A DNA stretch of 64,000 bases from contig CAZPUR010000003.1 in the NCBI GenBank assembly GCA_964589815.1, forward strand, positions 46,816 through 110,815, read 5' to 3'. Below the pieces are notes generated by a model. The model ran no database searches. It was not told the DNA's origin and was given only the letters and a program-made list of their open reading frames with translations. This DNA is from CAZPUR01 sp964589815 (GTDB taxonomy: Bacteria; Patescibacteriota; Microgenomatia; UBA1400). Position numbers and translations under genes: made by a program. Positions 1-8,362 of the stretch are shown in pieces (the first letter of the stretch is position 1; each line of letters begins with the position of its first letter).

Positions 1-866
1 AAGATTTTAGCATTTCCAGGTCAGCTAAGCGTATGGGTGGTTGGGGAATTCCTGTCCCTGGCGACCCCTCTCAAGTAATGTATGTTTGGTTTGACGCTCT
101 CAATGTTTATCAATCTGGTGTTGGTTTTGGTTGGGATGAAAAGAAATACCAAAAATGGTGGCCAGCAGACGTTCACTGTATTGGTAAAGGGATTCTTCGC
201 TTTCATGCTATCTATTGGCCAGCGATTTTAAAATCAGCCGGTCTAAAATTGCCAAAAAAGATTTTTGTCCATGGTTACTTAACCATTGAAGGCCAAAAAA
301 TTTCTAAAAGCCTAGGGAATGTGATTAATCCTGAAGACGTAGTGGAAAAATATGGTACAGATGCTTTACGCTACTTTTTATTAAAAACAATTCATCCTTA
401 TCAGGATGGAGATTTTAGTTGGAAGCTTTTTAAAGAAGTTTACAATGCTGATTTGGCTAATGGGATTGGGAATTTAATACAACGAGTTGCTAAATTAGCA
501 GAAAAAGTTGATTTAAGGAATTTTAAAAGAATAGCTTGGAAGGATTCTAGTTTAGGATTAGGGGTGCGTACTGTTATTAATCTTTTTGAGTTCCATACTG
601 CCCTTGGTCTTATCTGGGAACAGATTACTAAATTAGATAAATATATAGATACTACTAAACCGTGGGGAAAAGAAGGTAATGAATTGAAAAAGCTTTTACA
701 AAAACCAATTGAGCAACTTTTGGAGATTGCTTATTTATTAAAACCCTTTTTACCAGCCACAGCAGAGAAAATTGAAAAGATCTTTATCCCGCACCAAAAA
801 GGTACGGGACAAGCTGCTAGCGAGATTAAAGCCCCTCAAAAACCCCTCTTTCCCCGTTTAAAATAA
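1..866 (+). CDS. metG: Methionyl-tRNA synthetase, C-terminal part (5' end outside window)
   Basis: Charges tRNA-Met with methionine in the cytoplasm. The open frame enters from the left edge (frame position 3) and the first residues, DFSISRSAKR, already belong to the class I MetRS catalytic fold; the ATG at 33 is internal. Seen: the VPGDPSQVMYVWFDAL block, the KMSKS-type loop as KISKS near visible residue 99, then the all-helical anticodon-binding domain with NADLANGIGN. The protein ends soon after that domain, so no EMAP-II-like tRNA-binding tail is present, as in many short MetRS. tatD follows 19 nt later, a common metG-tatD pairing. The identification is secure; only the N-terminal part is unseen. 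Confidence 0.96.
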   Translation, partial: DFSISRSAKRMGGWGIPVPGDPSQVMYVWFDALNVYQSGVGFGWDEKKYQKWWPADVHCIGKGILRFHAIYWPAILKSAGLKLPKKIFVHGYLTIEGQKISKSLGNVINPEDVVEKYGTDALRYFLLKTIHPYQDGDFSWKLFKEVYNADLANGIGNLIQRVAKLAEKVDLRNFKRIAWKDSSLGLGVRTVINLFEFHTALGLIWEQITKLDKYIDTTKPWGKEGNELKKLLQKPIEQLLEIAYLLKPFLPATAEKIEKIFIPHQKGTGQAASEIKAPQKPLFPRLK

Positions 867-885
867 AGTGAAATAATAAAAATTA

Positions 886-1722
886 ATGCTAGTTGATACT
901 CATTGCCATCTTAATTTTCAGATTTTTAAGGGTAGAGTTAGAGAAGTTATTGAGGGGGCGAAAAAAGCGGGTGTGGAGAAAATGATTGTGCCAGGAACAG
1001 ACTTGGAGACTAGTAAAAAAGCAGTAGAACTGGCTGAAAAATATCAAGAGGTTTATGCGGCCGTAGGCATTCATCCCCACCATGCTAGAATTAAGAATTT
1101 AGAATTAAGAATTAAGAATAAGTTAAAAGCATTAGCTAGAAATAAGTCTGTGGTGGCCATTGGAGAATGTGGTCTGGATTATTATCAATATCAGAAAACA
1201 AAATACAAAGATTATAAAATTAATGATCAGTTCAAACAAAAGCAAAAAGAAGTCTTCAAAATACAGATAGATTTAGCTAGGGAGCTAAAACTTCCTTTAA
1301 TTATTCATAATCGTAAAGCTTCTGAGGACATTTTAGAAATAATTGGAAATTGGAAACCTGCCCGTCCGGCAGGCGGGTTGGAAATTGGAAATTTTAATGG
1401 CGTTTTCCATTGTTTTGAAGGTGACGAGAAATTATTAACCTGGGGACTAAAACACAATTTTTATTTTGGTATTACCGGGAATGTAACTTATAATGAAAAG
1501 ATCAAGCAATCAATTAGAAAAATTCCTTTAAAGAATCTATTAACCGAAACTGATACTCCTTATTTAGTTCCGGAACCTTTACATTCTCAAAAAATCTTTC
1601 CAAATGAACCTAAAAATGTTAAAATACTGGCCAAACGAATCGCTGAGATAAAAGGCGATTCTTTTTTAAGAATAGAAGAACAAACAACCAAGAATGCAGT
1701 TCAATTATTTAAATTAGAATAA
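886..1722 (+). CDS. tatD: TatD family metal-dependent DNase
   Basis: Predicted two-metal TIM-barrel hydrolase of the TatD/YcfH family, cytoplasmic, acting as a 3'-5' exonuclease or deoxyribonuclease in characterised members. The metal ligands can be read: H6 and H8 in DTHCHL, E94 in GECGLDYY, H141, H175 in FHCF and D223 in TETDTPYL. Its 278 residues are slightly longer than usual because two repeat-like tracts are carried in frame: an AT-rich AGAATTA repeat (1087-1119) and a GC-rich palindrome (1357-1377, encoding PARPAGG) flanked by GGAAATT repeats. Neither disrupts a catalytic residue. It lies between metG and a glycosyltransferase, with only 3 nt to the latter. Confidence 0.93.
   Translation: MLVDTHCHLNFQIFKGRVREVIEGAKKAGVEKMIVPGTDLETSKKAVELAEKYQEVYAAVGIHPHHARIKNLELRIKNKLKALARNKSVVAIGECGLDYYQYQKTKYKDYKINDQFKQKQKEVFKIQIDLARELKLPLIIHNRKASEDILEIIGNWKPARPAGGLEIGNFNGVFHCFEGDEKLLTWGLKHNFYFGITGNVTYNEKIKQSIRKIPLKNLLTETDTPYLVPEPLHSQKIFPNEPKNVKILAKRIAEIKGDSFLRIEEQTTKNAVQLFKLE
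1357..1377. repeat. GC-rich palindrome inside tatD
   Basis: A CCTGCCCG/CGGCAGGCGGG-type inverted repeat sits in frame in tatD, flanked on both sides by GGAAATTGGAAA-like repeats. It resembles GC-rich palindromes elsewhere in the window (8712, 31044, 48382 and intergenic copies), which suggests an inserted mobile or expanding element tolerated as a loop in the protein. Confidence 0.7.
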
Positions 1723-1725
1723 ATT

Positions 1726-3213
1726 ATGATTAGAGCATTTATTGAAAAGCACGAAAAAAAGGTTCATCGTCTTTTAGAAATTTTACCCGGAGTTTTCTCT
1801 TGGTCTTTAATTTTATTTCCTTTTTGGGGTTCTTTTGTGATCCCAGTAGTAGTCGCTTATTATATTATTGCCTTTGATGTTTATTGGTTTTACCGTTCGG
1901 CTTCGGTAATGTTTTTAGCCTTAGGATCATATTTTAAAATTAGGGCTGCTCAAAGATATAATTGGATGAGCGATGTTAGAGATTTTGGTGACTGGGGTCG
2001 TGTTCATCATATCGTGGTGATTCCTACTTATCAAGAACCCTTATACATTCTACGTCGGACTTTAACGGCTTTGAAAAATCAAACTTTTCCTACTAAAAAG
2101 ATTTCTATTGTTTTGGGCTTTGAAAAAAGAGAAGGTCAGCCAGCAAGGAAAAAATCAAGAATTTTATCCCAAGAGTATAAAAATTTTTTTGCTAACCTTT
2201 TAACTACTTTTCATCCTGATATGCCAGGAGAAGTGAAAGGTAAATCTTCAAATATTGCCTATGCCGCCAAAATTGCCCAAAAAGAAATTGTTAATAGACA
2301 AAAGAAAAAGCTTGACTATATTTTAGTCACCTCAGCTGATGCTGATGCTCGGTTCCACCAATCATATTTTGCCTGCTTGAGTTATAAGTTTTTAGATAAT
2401 CCCCAACGTTATCATCTCATTTTTCAACCAGCAATTATGTATTACAACAATATCTGGCGAGCACCTGCTCCGGTAAGGGTTTTTTCTAGTGCTTCAAGCC
2501 TGGTACAAACAGGTCTTTTAAATAGGAAAGATAGACTGATTAATTTTTCTACTTACTCAACCAGTCTTAGGTTGGTTGAGGCGGTTGGTTATTGGGACGT
2601 CGACGTTATTCCTGAAGATTACCGCTTCTTTTTTAAAGCCTATTTTGCTTTAAAAGGCAAAGTAGAAGTAGAGCCAATATTCTTACCTGTTTATGCTGAC
2701 GCGGTCCTTTCCACTTCTTTCTTAAAGACAATGAAGAATCAATATGAACAAGTTAAACGTTGGGCCTGGGGAGTTTCTGATGACGCTTATATTATTAAAA
2801 AATGGTTAACTGTTCCCGGTTTGCCTTTCTGGGATAAAACCTTAAGGGTTTTAAAAGTACTTGAGGATCATTTTTTGTGGCCGGTCAACTGGTTTGCCAT
2901 CACCTTGGGAGCAACTTTGCCCCCCTTGTTAAACGAAGATTTTGCCAGAACTATTATAGGTAAAAGATTACCTCAGACTGCTTCTTTAATCCTCAGTTTT
3001 TCTTTAATCGCTTTAATTATTGCTATTTATATTGATTTAAAACAACGACCCAAGATAGAAACATTGCCTTTCTGGCGTCGAATAGTGACACCCTTTGAAT
3101 TTATTCTTTTACCAATAGTAGGGTTCTTTTTTACTGCTTTACCAGGATTAGATGCTCACACGAGGTTAATGTTGGGTAAGTATATTGAATATCGGGTGAC
3201 AGAAAAAGTTTAG
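1726..3213 (+). CDS. Membrane-anchored family 2 glycosyltransferase (processive type)
   Basis: Predicted to polymerise or transfer sugars at the inner face of the membrane from a nucleotide-sugar donor. Order seen: an N-terminal hydrophobic pair of helices (about residues 20-75), a GT-A domain starting at HHIVVIPTYQEP, the metal/donor motif ADADA near residue 204, the acceptor-side PEDY near 296, and the processive-type signature QVKRWAWG near 342, followed by about three membrane helices. QxxRW together with the flanking helices resembles cellulose/hyaluronan-synthase-like enzymes, but the product cannot be named. It begins the run of envelope-glycan genes (1.7-8.3 kb) and is followed by its own downstream promoter at 3196. 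Confidence 0.88.
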   Translation: MIRAFIEKHEKKVHRLLEILPGVFSWSLILFPFWGSFVIPVVVAYYIIAFDVYWFYRSASVMFLALGSYFKIRAAQRYNWMSDVRDFGDWGRVHHIVVIPTYQEPLYILRRTLTALKNQTFPTKKISIVLGFEKREGQPARKKSRILSQEYKNFFANLLTTFHPDMPGEVKGKSSNIAYAAKIAQKEIVNRQKKKLDYILVTSADADARFHQSYFACLSYKFLDNPQRYHLIFQPAIMYYNNIWRAPAPVRVFSSASSLVQTGLLNRKDRLINFSTYSTSLRLVEAVGYWDVDVIPEDYRFFFKAYFALKGKVEVEPIFLPVYADAVLSTSFLKTMKNQYEQVKRWAWGVSDDAYIIKKWLTVPGLPFWDKTLRVLKVLEDHFLWPVNWFAITLGATLPPLLNEDFARTIIGKRLPQTASLILSFSLIALIIAIYIDLKQRPKIETLPFWRRIVTPFEFILLPIVGFFFTALPGLDAHTRLMLGKYIEYRVTEKV

Positions 3214-3224
3214 TTGGTTATAAT
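3196..3224 (+). promoter_or_regulatory. Sigma70-type promoter, leaderless, for the GT-C gene
   Basis: GTGACA (3196-3201), a 17-nt spacer and a perfect TATAAT (3219-3224) lie at the end of the preceding gene. The ATG at 3231 begins 6 nt after the -10 box, so the transcript would start at or next to the start codon. No Shine-Dalgarno sequence is present. Confidence 0.7.
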
Positions 3225-3230
3225 GAGTTT

Positions 3231-4550
3231 ATGAACCAACTGACCACTTCACTTTGGGGAGATGAAAGTTTTACCGCCGTCGCCGTGCAAGAAAACTTCT
3301 TCCGGATGCTGGAAATTGTCATCAAAGATACGGCCCCGCCTCTTTACTATATCCTTCTTTTCATTTGGACCAGGATTTTTGGCCATTCAGAAGTAGCCAT
3401 CCGGAGTCTATCAGTTTTACTTTATTTAGGGACGGTTTTTTTAGTTTACTTAATTGCCAAACATATTTGGCATAAAAAAGCGGGTTTATTAGCGGTTTTA
3501 CTTTGTTTGGCCAATCCTTTTTTATTTCCTTTTGCTTTTGAAGCTAGAATGTACGCTATTTTGGTTTTTACCGTCACCTTGTCTTTTTACTTTTTTATTA
3601 AAAATAATTTTTGGGGCTATGTGTTAGGTTCAACCGCGGCCATTTATTCACACCACTATGCTGTTTTACCTTTAATTTTTCAGTTTGGCTGGAGATTATT
3701 TACTACTAAAAAAATAAAGAAAAATTGGTTTAGGTTTTTAAAACCATATTTATTTATTGGCCTTTTTTATCTTCCCTGGCTTTATCCTCTATATAAACAG
3801 GTAACCATGGTATCTGGAGGCTTTTGGCTGGGCAAACCAAAATTAATAGATCTCTTTGGGCTTTTTGTTAAATATTTAATTGGAGGGAATATTGTTTTTC
3901 AATGGCAGAAATATCTGTTGGTTTTGGCTGTTTTAATTCTAGTTTTGAAAAAATGGAAATTTAAACTTAAAGAAAATTCAATTTTAATTGGCTGGGTATT
4001 GGCTCCTGTTTTATTAGCCTTTCTTTTATCTCAGGGGAAAACCTCGCTTTTTTATGATCGCTATTTGATTTTTATCATTCCCGGATTAATGTTGCTTTTA
4101 ACTGGGGGCTTAAGAAAAATCTCTCTAGTTTTAATTTTATTATTTTGCCTGCCCTTATTTTATGTTAATTTTTATTATTTTAATCACCCCACTAAAAGAC
4201 CTTTTCGTCAGTTGGTGGCCTATATAAAAAAAGAAATTAAAAAGGATGATTTTTTAATTAATTTTAATGGTGGAGCTCATCACTTGTGGGAAACAAAATA
4301 TTATGGTCTTGAGGCTCCTTTATACGTTCCCGAAGGCGATTTGCCCTTTTATGTAGGTACGGCTCAAATGAGTGATGAGGATATAATTCGTCAGCTGCCT
4401 GATAAGGAAAGAATAGGAGTGATTAGCAGCGAAGAACCTGAATCTATGCAAATTAATGGTTTTGCGTTAAAATCTTATCAAGAATTCGGAGAGCTTTCTT
4501 TTTCTTGGTTTTCGCGCCAAATGAGACTTGAAAAAAATGGACAAGAATAA
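3231..4550 (+). CDS. GT-C fold membrane glycosyltransferase (GT39/ArnT-like)
   Basis: Multi-pass integral membrane protein (about ten hydrophobic segments), probably using a polyprenyl-phosphate sugar donor outside the cytoplasm. The acidic GT-C motif is WGDE within the first 15 residues, and TAPPLYY and EARMYA resemble the PMT/ArnT family pattern. Unusually, the transmembrane helix normally preceding the catalytic acid is missing. An in-frame stop at 3186-3188 and the absence of any earlier start codon confirm that this ATG is the first usable one. The C-terminal soluble part (about 370-439) is typical of the family. The 3' end overlaps the next GT-C gene by 14 nt. Confidence 0.82.
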   Translation: MNQLTTSLWGDESFTAVAVQENFFRMLEIVIKDTAPPLYYILLFIWTRIFGHSEVAIRSLSVLLYLGTVFLVYLIAKHIWHKKAGLLAVLLCLANPFLFPFAFEARMYAILVFTVTLSFYFFIKNNFWGYVLGSTAAIYSHHYAVLPLIFQFGWRLFTTKKIKKNWFRFLKPYLFIGLFYLPWLYPLYKQVTMVSGGFWLGKPKLIDLFGLFVKYLIGGNIVFQWQKYLLVLAVLILVLKKWKFKLKENSILIGWVLAPVLLAFLLSQGKTSLFYDRYLIFIIPGLMLLLTGGLRKISLVLILLFCLPLFYVNFYYFNHPTKRPFRQLVAYIKKEIKKDDFLINFNGGAHHLWETKYYGLEAPLYVPEGDLPFYVGTAQMSDEDIIRQLPDKERIGVISSEEPESMQINGFALKSYQEFGELSFSWFSRQMRLEKNGQE

Positions 4551-6012
4551 AAGAATAAATAAAACAAAATTTTTGCTGATTTTAGTCCTTATTTTAAATA
4601 TTTTACTGCGTTTTCCTTCTCTTTTTGACCCTGTTTCTTATGGCGATGAGTGTATTTATTTAACCTTAGGTAATGCTTTAAAAAAAGGTTTAGTTTTTTA
4701 TCGGGATATCCATGATAATAAACCACCTTTGCTTTATTTAATGGCGGCTTTAGCCGGAGGAAAACAATTTTGGCTGCGCTTGTTTATGACTTTATGGAAT
4801 ACAGTTAATGTCTGGTTGATCTATCAGGTAGTTAAGAAATTACTGAAAGACGAACAATCAGGAGTTTTGGCAGCCTTTTTATTTGTTATTTTTGCTCTAT
4901 TGCCTGAGGGTCGAATTGCTAATGGTGAGGTTTTTATGATTATGCCCGCCACTTTAGGTTTACTTCTAACTTTGGTGGTTTTAGGAAGAGAGAGAAGAAA
5001 AAAACAAAAGGTCTTTTTATGGTTTTTGGCTGGTCTGAGTTTTAGCCTAGCCTTTTTATTTAAGGTGCCGGTGGTCTTTGACTTTTTAGGTTTGATTTTA
5101 GCTATTTTTGTTTTTGGGAAAAAGAAACTAAAAGAATCTTATCTAGTTTTAAAGGATAAGAGGTTTTATTTAACGATGCTTGGTTTTATTCTGCCTATTG
5201 GTTTAAGTATAATTTATTATGCTTCAAAAGGAACTTTTACGCCCTACTTTCGTTCAGCTCTACTGCAAAATGTAGGCTATCTTTCTTCTTGGGGAAGGTC
5301 AGACCTCGGCCTTTATTATCGAGCTCTAATTTTATTCTTAGTTGCCGCTTTAATTTTCATTTGGCGGCAGAGACTTAAACCAGCTTTCTTTTTTCCTGCC
5401 TTACTAACTGCTTTTGGTCTATATGGTGTTTTTTTATCCCAAAGGCCTTATCCTCATTATTTGATAGAGATTACCCCTTGGGCGGCCATTTTAATCACAG
5501 TTTTCCTAAAACAAAGAAAAAAACTGCAGTTAGTTATTATTCTCTTGTTGGTTTTTCTAGGATTGATTGGAGTGAATAAATATCAATATTGGTGGTATCC
5601 GCATTTGCCGTATTATAAAAATTTTTTGAGCTTTGCTTTCAAACAAATCAGTAAAAAAAGATTTTTTTCCTATTTTGGAAGCAAGGTTTTAAACGACTAC
5701 GAGGTAGCTAAGTTCTTAAAAACCCATACCAAGGATGATGAACGGGTTTTCATTTGGGGAGACGGAGCTTGTATTTATGCTTTATCAGAGAGGTTGCCGC
5801 CAGGCAGATATACAGTTAATTATCATATTTATGATTTTGATGGTTTTGAGGAAACATTGACAGCCATTGAAGAAAAACAACCGCCAATTATTGTGATGTT
5901 GGAGCCTGCTAAAAAAGACTTTCCTCAATTAGAAAGTTTACTCTCAACAGTTTTTATTAAAACTACTCAAATCGGAGAAGCGGAAATTTACCAGCGACTT
6001 AATATCAAATGA
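4537..6012 (+). CDS. GT-C fold membrane glycosyltransferase (GT39-like)
   Basis: Second polytopic glycosyltransferase of the cluster, 491 residues from the ATG at 4537 (a TTG three codons earlier is possible). A full N-terminal helix precedes the YGDECIYL catalytic-acid motif, and DIHDNKPPLLYL matches the H/D-N-x-P-P-L pattern of dolichyl-phosphate-mannose-type enzymes. About ten further membrane helices follow, then a C-terminal soluble domain of roughly 120 residues (VLNDYEVAKFLKTHTKDDERVFIWGD). It likely modifies a lipid-linked glycan or surface polymer with its neighbours. The start lies inside the preceding gene, implying translational coupling. The sugar substrate is unknown. Confidence 0.85.
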   Translation: MDKNKRINKTKFLLILVLILNILLRFPSLFDPVSYGDECIYLTLGNALKKGLVFYRDIHDNKPPLLYLMAALAGGKQFWLRLFMTLWNTVNVWLIYQVVKKLLKDEQSGVLAAFLFVIFALLPEGRIANGEVFMIMPATLGLLLTLVVLGRERRKKQKVFLWFLAGLSFSLAFLFKVPVVFDFLGLILAIFVFGKKKLKESYLVLKDKRFYLTMLGFILPIGLSIIYYASKGTFTPYFRSALLQNVGYLSSWGRSDLGLYYRALILFLVAALIFIWRQRLKPAFFFPALLTAFGLYGVFLSQRPYPHYLIEITPWAAILITVFLKQRKKLQLVIILLLVFLGLIGVNKYQYWWYPHLPYYKNFLSFAFKQISKKRFFSYFGSKVLNDYEVAKFLKTHTKDDERVFIWGDGACIYALSERLPPGRYTVNYHIYDFDGFEETLTAIEEKQPPIIVMLEPAKKDFPQLESLLSTVFIKTTQIGEAEIYQRLNIK

Positions 6013-6368
6013 AAGAGATAGAACAATTTAAGATTCTTTTTAGCGATAAATATGTTCAAGGGGTAGTTTATTTAAGTTCTGCTTTTTTTATTTTGGTTTT
6101 AATTATGGTTTTGTTGAGTTGGACTAAATTGCCCCCTCAAGTGCCTTTTTTCTATTCCCGACCTTGGGGAGAAGAGCAGTTAGCTACTAAAACTTGGTTT
6201 TTATATCTGCTTTTAATCGGCTTTGGTTTAACGGTTTTTAATTTGAGGGTTAGTAGTATAATTTTTAAAAAAGAACCTTTTTTGGCAAAGATTTTGGTTT
6301 GGACTTCAGCCTTAGGCATATTTTTAGCCGGGACAACGATTATAAAAGTTTTATGGCTTATAATTTAA
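6009..6368 (+). CDS. Small three-helix membrane protein, unknown function
   Basis: 119 residues with an amphipathic start and three predicted membrane helices (about 18-38, 63-80 and 92-115). A conserved-looking segment LPPQVPFFYSRPWGEEQLA sits between helices 1 and 2 and resembles the PPxVPxHY segment of DUF1648-type proteins, though I do not assign that family firmly. It overlaps the preceding GT-C gene by 4 nt and sits 1 nt from the GT4 gene, so it is almost certainly co-expressed with the envelope-glycan cluster and may be an accessory subunit. Confidence 0.6.
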   Translation: MKEIEQFKILFSDKYVQGVVYLSSAFFILVLIMVLLSWTKLPPQVPFFYSRPWGEEQLATKTWFLYLLLIGFGLTVFNLRVSSIIFKKEPFLAKILVWTSALGIFLAGTTIIKVLWLII

Positions 6369-6369
6369 G

Positions 6370-7467
6370 ATGGCATTTTTTCCTTTATTGAAAATTTTTC
6401 TTTTTACCGCCTTAGTTTCTTTTTTTACCACCCCTTTAGTTATTCGGCTTTATAGTCGTTTTCATTGGTTAGACGACCCTAAAATCACCAAGAGAAGAAA
6501 AAATACTCATACTTATCCTGTCCCTCGCGGAGGAGGAATTTCTCTTTTTTTAGCTGTTTTTTTAGCCTCTTTGATTTTTCTAAATCTAGACAAGCATTTA
6601 TTGGGTATTCTGGCGGGAGCTTTAGTGATTCTCGCCATGGGAGTTTTAGATGATATTTTTGACCTTAATCCTTATTTAAGATTAATCGGTGGTTTTTTAG
6701 CCGCCTTATGTGTTGTGGGTGCAGGTATTGGTATTCCTTTTATTACCAACCCTTTTAACGGTATTGTCAAACTGAATCAACCGCAGATACCTATTTTTAT
6801 ATTAGGAAAATGGCGGACGATTTGGGTTTTAGCTGATTTATTTGCTCTTTTTTGGATTAACTGGTGTATGAATTTTGTTAATTGGTCTAAGGGGTTAGAT
6901 GGCCAACTGCCGGGCATTGTCGTGGTGGCGGCTTTAACTATTAGTATTTTAAGTTTGCGTTTTAGTGCTGATATTACTCAATGGCCGGTAATTATCCTGG
7001 CTTTAATCACGGCTGGAGCCTATTTTGGTTTTTTGCCTTGGAATTTTTATCCCCAAAAAATTATGCCTGGTTATGGTGGCGGCGCCTTAGCAGGATATTT
7101 ATTAGCAGTTTTAACTATTCTTTCGACCACCAAGGTGGGCACGGCCATGATGGTTTTAGGCGTGCCTTTAATTGATGCCGTTTATGCCTTGCTCCGTCGG
7201 CTTAAAAAAGGTAAGTCGCCGGTCTGGGGAGACAGAGGTCATCTGCATCATAAATTACTTGATTTAGGCTGGGGTAAAAGAAGAGTGGCTGTTTTTTATT
7301 GGCTAATTACTGCTTTTCTGGGACTACTGGCTTTAAAATTGAATGCTCAGGCCAAATTTTATACAATAATTCTACTGGCTGTTTGTTTTGCTGGAGTAGT
7401 TTTATGGCTCAATTACCTTTCCTTATTTTTAAATCCGCCCGGCCGACGCAGTGGATTAAAAACTTAA
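6370..7467 (+). CDS. Polyprenyl-phosphate sugar-1-phosphate transferase (WecA/MraY-like, GT4)
   Basis: Multi-pass membrane enzyme predicted to start lipid-linked glycan synthesis by moving a HexNAc-1-phosphate onto undecaprenyl phosphate. Seen: PVPRGGGI near residue 50, the LDDIFDLNP Mg-binding aspartates near 95, NFVNWSKGLDGQ replacing the canonical NxxNxxDG around 172, and GDRGHLHHKLLDLG with the WecA/TagO-type HLHH motif near 285. About ten hydrophobic helices are present. WSKGLDG instead of an Asn-rich motif is atypical and leaves donor specificity open. The next gene starts 64 nt before its stop. Confidence 0.88.
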   Translation: MAFFPLLKIFLFTALVSFFTTPLVIRLYSRFHWLDDPKITKRRKNTHTYPVPRGGGISLFLAVFLASLIFLNLDKHLLGILAGALVILAMGVLDDIFDLNPYLRLIGGFLAALCVVGAGIGIPFITNPFNGIVKLNQPQIPIFILGKWRTIWVLADLFALFWINWCMNFVNWSKGLDGQLPGIVVVAALTISILSLRFSADITQWPVIILALITAGAYFGFLPWNFYPQKIMPGYGGGALAGYLLAVLTILSTTKVGTAMMVLGVPLIDAVYALLRRLKKGKSPVWGDRGHLHHKLLDLGWGKRRVAVFYWLITAFLGLLALKLNAQAKFYTIILLAVCFAGVVLWLNYLSLFLNPPGRRSGLKT

Positions 7468-8336
7468 GTTTATTTACCGGCCTGGTTTTTACCGGTTGGG
7501 TTTTTTATCCTGGAAAATTTTTACGTGTGGTTTTAGCTTTTTTGGCCTTTTCTATTTTAAGTTCTGCCGTTTATATTTTTAATGATATCCTAGATGCCTC
7601 TTCTGATAGGATACATCCTTTAAAGAAAAAAAGACCTATTGCTTCAGGGGCATTACCGATTCCCATCGCCCTATTTGTGGCCGTGACGGGCTTTGTGACG
7701 AGTTTGTTTTTTGCCATCAATCTTTCCTTCTTCTTTTTTTTACTTTGCCTTCTTTATTTATTGATTCATATTGTCTATACAGTTATCTTAAAGAAGATTC
7801 CTCTTTTAGATGTATTAACAATTGCTTCTGGTTTTATTATCAGGGTCTGGGCCGGAGCGGTAGTGATTGACACCCATATTAATATTTGGCTTTTATTGTG
7901 TGTTATTTCTTTTTCTTTATTTTTGGCAGTGGGAAAGAGAAGGAGCGAATTAACTTTGCTCAAAGGTCTTTTAACTGATAAAAGCAGAGTGGTGCTTTTT
8001 TCTTACCCGGAAAAACTTTTGGATTTATATATTTCTATGTTTGCCAACACTACTTGGTTGACCTATGCTTGGTTCACCTTTGTTCAACCAGTAGGTGAGT
8101 TAAGAGGAGTATTTTTAACTGTTATTACGGATTTACCTTTGGCCTTCAGAAGTAGGAAATGGTTGATGTTGACCATCCCCTTGGTAATTTATGGAGTGAT
8201 GAGATATTTATGGTTGATTTATGAGAAAAACGAAGGTGAATCTCCAGCCAAAGTAATTATTTCTGACAAACCTCTTTTAATCGCCATTGTTTTATGGGGC
8301 TTAATGGTTATGGGAATTATTTATGGGTTAGGATAG
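7404..8336 (+). CDS. UbiA-family prenyltransferase, decaprenyl-phosphate phosphoribosyltransferase-like
   Basis: Integral membrane enzyme of the UbiA superfamily. The first Asp-rich motif NDILDASSDRIHPLKKKRPIASG (about residues 55-77) is the form found in 5-phosphoribosyl-1-pyrophosphate:decaprenyl-phosphate phosphoribosyltransferases of the arabinan pathway. The second acidic region around VGKRRSELTLL (about 175-185) also resembles that group, so a role in making a lipid-linked pentose donor for the GT-C enzymes is plausible. ATG 7404, preceded by GGAG, gives a sensible N-terminus (MAQLPFLIFKSARPTQWIKN). The 64-nt overlap with the preceding gene is long and seems genuine because both frames are conserved-looking. 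Confidence 0.82.
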   Translation: MAQLPFLIFKSARPTQWIKNLSLFTGLVFTGWVFYPGKFLRVVLAFLAFSILSSAVYIFNDILDASSDRIHPLKKKRPIASGALPIPIALFVAVTGFVTSLFFAINLSFFFFLLCLLYLLIHIVYTVILKKIPLLDVLTIASGFIIRVWAGAVVIDTHINIWLLLCVISFSLFLAVGKRRSELTLLKGLLTDKSRVVLFSYPEKLLDLYISMFANTTWLTYAWFTFVQPVGELRGVFLTVITDLPLAFRSRKWLMLTIPLVIYGVMRYLWLIYEKNEGESPAKVIISDKPLLIAIVLWGLMVMGIIYGLG

Positions 8337-8362
8337 AGAAGTAGTTTAGTAAAAAATAAAAA

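Noticed and set aside
6981..7175. 64-codon frame within the GT4 gene
   Set aside because: Lies in another frame of a well-supported membrane enzyme with no independent signals.
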